Shown: positions 59,755 through 64,000 of the stretch, piece after piece
How positions within the stretch are numbered: the first letter of the stretch is position 1
Layout of the letters: the number at the start of each line of letters is the position of its first letter
Source of the DNA: DASSJT01 sp035691065
GTDB lineage: Bacteria; Actinomycetota; Actinomycetes; Actinomycetales; Dermatophilaceae
NCBI GenBank assembly: GCA_035691065.1
Contig: DASSJT010000110.1
Span: forward strand, 1-64,000
Reading direction: 5' to 3'
DNA: 64,000 bases
Made by a program: the position numbers and the translations under genes
Notes under the pieces: model-generated
Told to the model about the DNA's origin: nothing
Database searches by the model: none
The model's input: the letters and a program-made list of their open reading frames with translations, nothing else

Positions 59755-60666
59755 ATGTTGTTCGAGGACCCGCTTGCGTACCTGCGTCGCAGCAAGGATG
59801 GGCGGGAGGTGTTCTGCCAGACCCTGACCACCACCCTGCTCGTCGGCGGAACCTACCCCAAATGGGGCACGCGGAACACCCTCACCGAACAGGGTGCCGG
59901 CTTCTTCAAGGCCTTGGACCGCCTGTCGTTCGGGACCAGCTCCTGGCCGACGGCCCCGGTCTTCATCGACGAGATCACCATGCCCAAACGCCACGACGAC
60001 GAGCTATCGGCCTCCCCGGACTGGACACTGCTCTTCGATGACCGGGTCTGGATCATCGAGCTCAAGACCGAGCCGGGCAGCCACCGGACAAACCAGATCC
60101 CGCACTACATCGACCTGGCCTGCCACCACTACCCGGGACGGGCGATCGACATCACCTACCTGACCGGGCCCCTGGTCAAGCCCGCACCGGAGCTCAGGAC
60201 CGGCCAGCGCTACGTGCACCTCACCTGGGAGGACGTTCTTCCCCTCTACAACCAGGCCTGGGGAGCAACCGAAGACCCGCGGGTCCGGGGGTACCTCGAG
60301 GTGGTGCAGGAGGCGCTCAGCGCACTGGCCACCCCGTGGACGGAGTGGCGCAACGCCTTCACCGGCACGCCTGCCCCAGCCGAGATCCCCCGGGACCCAC
60401 TCACCGAGGCGCTTGGGATCGTGGATGCGACCGCCAAGGACCACGCCCAGCGTGCACTCGACTACCCAGCGCAGGGTGCCCAGGAACTGCACGACCTCCG
60501 CCTGGAAATCCGGAACCTCATCCGCCTCGAGGCCCCAGAATCAGCCCGACACCATGTCCGCCCGTGGGTGTGGAGGCCAGAGTCGCTGGGGCAGCCACTG
60601 ACCACTGCCGGGCGTGAGCACGGACTCGAGCTGCGTTTCTCCTACTACGCCGTCCCGGCCCAATAG
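59755..60666 (+). CDS. PD-(D/E)XK nuclease-like protein
   Basis: A 303-residue protein. The restriction-endonuclease-like core can be read: DEITMPKRHDDELSASPDWTLLFDDRVWIIELKTE, where PDW and the following ELK triplet form the PD-(D/E)XK pattern (about residues 85-110), followed by a helix with Gln/His (NQIPHYIDLACHHY). The N-terminal third and the C-terminal helical half are not recognised. It stands alone; no methyltransferase or known defence partner is adjacent. A hairpin lies between an AGGAGG and the start ATG 59755. It could be a repair, defence or mobile-element enzyme. Confidence 0.62.
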   Translation: MLFEDPLAYLRRSKDGREVFCQTLTTTLLVGGTYPKWGTRNTLTEQGAGFFKALDRLSFGTSSWPTAPVFIDEITMPKRHDDELSASPDWTLLFDDRVWIIELKTEPGSHRTNQIPHYIDLACHHYPGRAIDITYLTGPLVKPAPELRTGQRYVHLTWEDVLPLYNQAWGATEDPRVRGYLEVVQEALSALATPWTEWRNAFTGTPAPAEIPRDPLTEALGIVDATAKDHAQRALDYPAQGAQELHDLRLEIRNLIRLEAPESARHHVRPWVWRPESLGQPLTTAGREHGLELRFSYYAVPAQ

Positions 60667-60768
60667 GTGCTTGTCCCGAGAGGTTGGGTACACGGCCGGC
60701 GTCGTGTCGACTCCATTCGACGGGCGATGACCCACGCGCAGCCGGGGGCCCCTCCGAATAGGCGGGTT

Positions 60769-61461
60769 TCACGACCCGACTCCACCATCGTGTGGCTTGC
60801 CAGGAGCCGACCGGCGAAGCTCAGCCGCAAGCAGGCGCAACGCCATCCGACGGATGAGAGAGCTGAAGGGGCCAATCAGCAGCCAGTAGAGCCTGAACCG
60901 GCGGCGGCTCTCGTCGTCCGTGATGGCGACTCGTGTTTCCATCGTCAGGATGGACGAGTCGTTCCCGTACGGATCGATCCTGAGGCTGGTGGCGATCCTG
61001 GCGAAACCAGGCTCATCGAAGCTCGTGAACTGCTCGGGCGTGGCCGGTGCGCGGGTGGCGGCCGCGACCGCCTTCCAGGGGCGGCTGACCTGGCCTAGGA
61101 CCATCTCCACACCCGGGGTCTCGCCGAGCATGATCCAACCCAGATCAAGCATGTCCTTGAGCCGGAACGTGCGTCGGGATGTCTCGAGGGTGGTTGTCTT
61201 CCCGCGTCCCCTTAGAGTGCCCACCACACGCTGCGGCAGTGCCCGAATGCCGAGCAGGGTCCGAACCAGTGGGGCGTGAAAGAGGTCCAGCTCGCTAGCC
61301 GCCGCATAGCACTGGGCCGGCGGTGCCCGGAGGACGTCGGCGTGCACGACGGCAAGGTCGTATCTTGGCAGGAACTGATCCATGAGCAGTTGACAGTCAC
61401 CCCACTTGCCGGCTGCATCGGCGGGACTCTGTTCAGGCGGTGGTGGCGACGGCGCACTCAT
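60769..61461 (-). CDS. SRPBCC-like hypothetical protein
   Basis: A 230-residue protein: LAVVHADVLRAPPAQCYAAASELDLF, LGWIMLGETPGVEMVLGQVSRPWKAV, SSILTMETRVAITDDESRRRFRLYW and a C-terminal helix LIGPFSSLIRRMALRLLAAELRR. The layout is that of an SRPBCC/START-type fold. Its start ATG 61461 overlaps the end of the dienelactone hydrolase gene by 4 nt (ATGA), so both are co-translated. Exact role unknown. Confidence 0.65.
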   Translation of the reverse strand: MSAPSPPPPEQSPADAAGKWGDCQLLMDQFLPRYDLAVVHADVLRAPPAQCYAAASELDLFHAPLVRTLLGIRALPQRVVGTLRGRGKTTTLETSRRTFRLKDMLDLGWIMLGETPGVEMVLGQVSRPWKAVAAATRAPATPEQFTSFDEPGFARIATSLRIDPYGNDSSILTMETRVAITDDESRRRFRLYWLLIGPFSSLIRRMALRLLAAELRRSAPGKPHDGGVGS

Positions 61462-62198
61462 CCCGGTTCCTCTTGAAGGTGTGTGTCGAAGAAGGCGCGG
61501 ATTCGCCGGCGGGCGTCCTGGGTTGCCTGTTCGTTGTACTTCGTGCCTGAGATGCGGGCGAGGAACCGCAACAGCAGGGTGGTGTCGGCTGGGTCGTGAT
61601 CGTTCATGAAGCCGTGACCGACACCCGGGTAGATCTTCACGTCGTGCGGGATGCCGTTGTCGTTGAGCACCCGGTCCAGACACCTTCCGGCGCCGGCGCC
61701 CAGCGGCGTACGGTCGGCGCCGCCGAAGCTGCCGACGATCGGGCGCGCGTCCGGCAGCCAGGTCTCGGCGTCCGAAGGGCATCCGCCGTAGTCGACGCTC
61801 GCCGCCCGGTACCCGGGGTTCGGGGCCAGCGCGAGGGCGTACCCGCCGCCCATGCAGAAGCCGATGACGCCGATGCGCCCGCTGCAGCCGTCGTGCCCCC
61901 GTTGCCACGCTCGGGCGGCTTCAATGTCGTCAAAACCCCTGCCCCGACGCTCGCCCAGGTCGCGCATGATGGTGCGCAGGCAGCTCAGGCGGCTGCCCCA
62001 GTAATAAAGGTCCGGTGCGACCGCAAGGAAACCCTCGCTGGCCAACCAGTCCGCCGGGGCGCGAAGGTCGTGACTCATCCCGGCGAAGTCGTGAACCACC
62101 ACGACACCCGGCCAGGGAGGGGACGCGCGCGGCACCGCGCAGTATGCCGGCATCCAGCCGCGGCCCGTCTGGATCTTGATTGCCGTCCCCGTGCCCAT
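61458..62198 (-). CDS. dienelactone hydrolase family protein
   Basis: A 246-residue alpha/beta hydrolase of the dienelactone hydrolase type, which opens cyclic lactones in aromatic degradation. Nucleophile Cys115 in GFCMGGG; the acid is in the region VGSFGGADR and the His in YPGVGHGFMND. Length is normal. CATACT lies 6 nt before ATG 62198, a leaderless promoter arrangement. It is coupled to the SRPBCC-like gene. The octamer copy at 62142 encodes Pro-Ala-Tyr. Confidence 0.85.
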   Translation of the reverse strand: MGTGTAIKIQTGRGWMPAYCAVPRASPPWPGVVVVHDFAGMSHDLRAPADWLASEGFLAVAPDLYYWGSRLSCLRTIMRDLGERRGRGFDDIEAARAWQRGHDGCSGRIGVIGFCMGGGYALALAPNPGYRAASVDYGGCPSDAETWLPDARPIVGSFGGADRTPLGAGAGRCLDRVLNDNGIPHDVKIYPGVGHGFMNDHDPADTTLLLRFLARISGTKYNEQATQDARRRIRAFFDTHLQEEPG

Positions 62199-62605
62199 CT
62201 CGCCAGTATGAGCGCCTGGACCCCGCGTTGAAGGCTCCCGCCGATCGGCATGAGCCAGGCGCGGTCCTCCGCGTAACAGAAGGCGTGACCTCCGACATGA
62301 TCACCCCCTCCAAGGAGAGTTTCTGGCCTGCGGCGCCATCCGGCGGGCATTCCTGATCGCCGACCGGGTAGGGCCCCTTGGAACTCATGCTCGGATACGG
62401 CGCGAACCAGCGGTCCACCGAGCAACGCACGTCTCCGTGGGCGCCGGGGTATCAGCCCGGGACTTCGTCCCCTGCCCCCGCGCTCGCCGCGCGGCGCACC
62501 GTTACCGAAGAGGGACCCGCGCCGGTTCGCCCCCAGGACTCAGATTCTCCGAACGACTCGGGGCCGCAGCAGGTCGCTGGCGGGTCCGGACGGAAGGAGA
62601 ACGCC
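62199..62605. other. divergent intergenic region, 407 nt
   Basis: CATACT at 62205-62210 (minus strand) is the -10 of the dienelactone hydrolase gene. AAGGAG just before 62606 is the ribosome site for the small gene. Nothing else is recognised. Confidence 0.45.
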
Positions 62606-62791
62606 ATGACCACACCACGCAAGCCACCGCTGTGCCGGACCGGGCTGCGGCATCACTGGGAGCTGGCCAAGACCAGCGACGGAGAAACCTACATCCGGTG
62701 TGCCAAGTGTCTGAAGGAGAAGTGGACTGGGCTTGGCAATGGTCGGTCCACGGCGGCAACCGTCATCACGAATTACGGCAGTACGCACTAG
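62606..62791 (+). CDS. small protein with CxxC motif
   Basis: A 61-residue protein: CRTGLRHHWELAKTSDGETYIRCAKCLKEK. One Cys with paired His (RHHW) and a later CAKC could form a zinc ribbon-like site. AAGGAG supports ATG 62606. Similar tiny proteins are common in actinobacteria; no function can be given. Confidence 0.6.
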   Translation: MTTPRKPPLCRTGLRHHWELAKTSDGETYIRCAKCLKEKWTGLGNGRSTAATVITNYGSTH

Positions 62792-63523
62792 GCCGACAGC
62801 CCATCGACAAGCGGGGTCGGGCCGGTTTGGTGGCTTCTTGGCATCTGGGTGCTGCCCGGTCGGATCCGGAAGGCTCGTCACCGCCCTATCCCGGGCACCG
62901 AGACGGCATACCGGACAGCCCGTACCCTCCCAGTGCGGCGGCACCCCCCAGCTGCTCGAGTACGTGCCCACGGTCCTCACTAGTCCGCCAATCGGCGGTC
63001 ACCCCACCACCTGAATCGCGGCACGAGTGGGCCTGCTGGCAAATAGGGGCCCCGGCGTGAGCCGCGCTGAACCCGACCGATCTCGCCGCGAGCAGTCCGA
63101 GACGTCTACTGACGCCGATTCTCAGGCGCGCACGGCCGGCGGCGGTCGGGCATACGCGGGGTCGTCCCAGACGCCTGCCCTGGGGTGCGCCGCTGGTTCG
63201 GACACGATTCTCCGTCCCCGCGCTCATCAGCGTCTTAGGCCCGGCAGACTGCATGTTCCGGTGCGGAATTTCCTTGTGCAGGCGTCATGGCCGGGACCAT
63301 CGGAGTCCTGCGCCTGCTCGGGGTCTGCTGCGCCAGGAGGCAGCGAGGTGACTCCCCAGACTCGGCTGACCATCTGCGCGATGACACACACAAGGTCAGG
63401 TCCAGGGGTCTGCGGGCGCTGATCGGCGTGGCCCCTTGGACTGCGGCATGGTCTGATGACCGCTGGTTCCCTCCCCGCGTGGTCGCGCCAGGCCCCGTCG
63501 GAGGGGTTAGTACGTTGGCGGGT
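62792..63523. other. intergenic region, 732 nt
   Basis: Longest gap of the window. I see no gene, recognisable fragment or RNA gene. One octamer copy (CGGCATAC at 62904-62911) lies here. The right edge contains TACGTT (63511-63516), a -10 for the gene that follows. Confidence 0.4.
63511..63516 (+). promoter_or_regulatory. -10 box of the terminal gene (leaderless)
   Basis: TACGTT with exactly 7 nt to GTG 63524. No ribosome site lies between. Confidence 0.45.
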
Positions 63524-64000
63524 GTGCTGCCTGATTCGCTGCCTGTCCCCTGGGTGACGAACTCGGAAAGGGTTCTCTGGTCCTCAGCGGATTCTCGAAC
63601 CCAGGTGACCTTCGATGGCGGTGGGATCAAGGCCTTCCAGAACGGCGCAAGGGTCGCTGACCAGCCATGGAGTCGAGTGACGGATCTTGACATCAGGGTC
63701 CCGTACTCCTCCAGGCACATGGTGACCGCCCTGAGGGTATGGGACATGGTCAGTCCCAAGCCCGCCTCGTTCTCGGCAGCGCAGGGGAGGATCAGCCTTG
63801 CTGCCGGATTCGACGTGCTGCGGTGGGCGTTCGTGCCGCGTATGACCTTCGACTGGAGGATTCAGTTCATCCTCGACGACCTCTTGCGGTTGCTCGCCCC
63901 AGACTTCTCACCGCTGGGCTCTCCCGGGCCTGCTGGACGATGCGGTGGGCGAAGTGGCACCCCTGATTGGCCCTCACGCGCGACTCCTGATGTACACCGA
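63524..64000 (+). CDS. hypothetical protein, partial at window end
   Basis: An open frame from GTG 63524 that runs off the window: 159 codons with no stop. It reads PVPWVTNSERVLWSSADSRTQVT, VTDLDIRVPYSSRHMVTAL and FVPRMTFDWRIQFILDDLL. No family is recognised. Around 63920-63930 (a CCCGGGCC run) the coding signal seems to move to another frame, in which LLDDAVGEVAPLIGPHARLL is readable, so one base may be extra there (mutation or assembly error). The start is supported by a -10 box 7 nt upstream. Confidence 0.5.
   Translation, partial: MLPDSLPVPWVTNSERVLWSSADSRTQVTFDGGGIKAFQNGARVADQPWSRVTDLDIRVPYSSRHMVTALRVWDMVSPKPASFSAAQGRISLAAGFDVLRWAFVPRMTFDWRIQFILDDLLRLLAPDFSPLGSPGPAGRCGGRSGTPDWPSRATPDVHR

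Larger units (their letters stand above)
303..62911. repeat. dispersed octamer family GTATGCCG / CGGCATAC (32 exact copies)
   Basis: This is a family entry; the span is from first to last copy. Plus-orientation copies (GTATGCCG) start at 2255, 3466, 5401, 7010, 16275, 16530, 17548, 21408, 24780, 24954, 26875, 29696, 33186, 40116, 40489, 43189, 44964, 53440 and 62142. Reverse copies (CGGCATAC) start at 303, 4370, 5363, 22701, 23762, 24609, 27919, 32146, 34839, 40212, 42565, 59659 and 62904. Flanking bases vary, so the conserved unit is the 8-mer. Eight copies are intergenic. Coding copies fall in five of the six possible codon phases. None lies at 7018-16274, 44972-53439 or 53448-59658. Function is unknown; see findings. 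Confidence 0.85.

Noticed and set aside
303..62911. Octamer enrichment explained simply as Tyr-Ala codons TAT-GCC
   Set aside because: Nineteen of the 32 copies are not TAT-GCC: they are intergenic or lie in other codon phases, including five that use rare ATA, so codon choice alone cannot explain them.
62792..63523. Search for tRNA, other RNA genes or a CRISPR array in the longest gap
   Set aside because: No cloverleaf, CCA end, repeat-spacer pattern or conserved RNA fold could be found by eye.

Overview
The window is GC-rich (about 70% by eye) DNA of an actinobacterium. Several markers support this: a mycothiol-pathway deacetylase (MshB-like), the gene order DUF4245 / xseB / xseA / ispH / rmuC / ychF, frequent GTG starts, lipoproteins with LxAC lipoboxes, and an ECF42-type sigma factor paired with a YCII protein. 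The overall set suits the order Micrococcales, perhaps the Intrasporangiaceae; that family-level guess is inference. No rRNA, tRNA, CRISPR array, prophage or insertion sequence was recognised.

Layout. 0.3-7.6 kb is housekeeping: DUF4245, exonuclease VII (xseB, xseA), ispH, rmuC, a NUDIX gene, an acyl-CoA thioesterase and ychF. 7.7-15.8 kb looks accessory: a YCII protein, an MBL hydrolase with a broken PaaI thioesterase behind it, a DinB-like protein, a tightly coupled sulfur/persulfide operon (MBL-rhodanese, MFS, ArsR-rhodanese) under a promoter whose spacer holds an inverted repeat, a G5/Excalibur lipoprotein and an SRPBCC protein. 16-33.3 kb mixes transport and envelope genes: a SLAC1/TDT transporter, a cupin, a 900-residue HExxH protease, sigma factor plus YCII, a GerMN lipoprotein, an ABC exporter overlapping a P1B-type metal ATPase, a copper radical oxidase next to a GT4 glycosyltransferase, a VIT1-like transporter and a pterin dehydratase. 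33.4-39.5 kb is a complete oligopeptide ABC operon in the order C-A-B-D-F on the minus strand. 39.7-47.6 kb is core-like: NUDIX, typA, a second solute-binding protein, mshB, a flavin reductase and a VanW protein. 47.6-64 kb is a decayed, plastic region with gene fragments (VOC, alcohol dehydrogenase, SorC regulator, SRPBCC, quinone oxidoreductase fused to an alpha/beta hydrolase) among intact genes: a cation-efflux protein, a MarR regulator, a LuxR-type large ATPase regulator, an S66 peptidase, a PD-(D/E)XK protein, a dienelactone hydrolase and a partial gene running off the end.

Two signals cut across gene boundaries. First, the non-palindromic octamer GTATGCCG (CGGCATAC on the other strand) occurs exactly 32 times by hand count, against about two expected from base composition. 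It lies in most codon phases, forcing rare ATA and GTA codons, and in intergenic DNA. It is absent from 7.0-16.3 kb and 45.0-53.4 kb, which overlap the accessory stretches. It behaves like a selected genome motif (uptake, methylation or segregation signal), not a codon artefact. Second, many genes have a TANNNT-like -10 hexamer 6-7 nt before the start codon and no ribosome binding site, which implies leaderless mRNAs and helps fix the starts.
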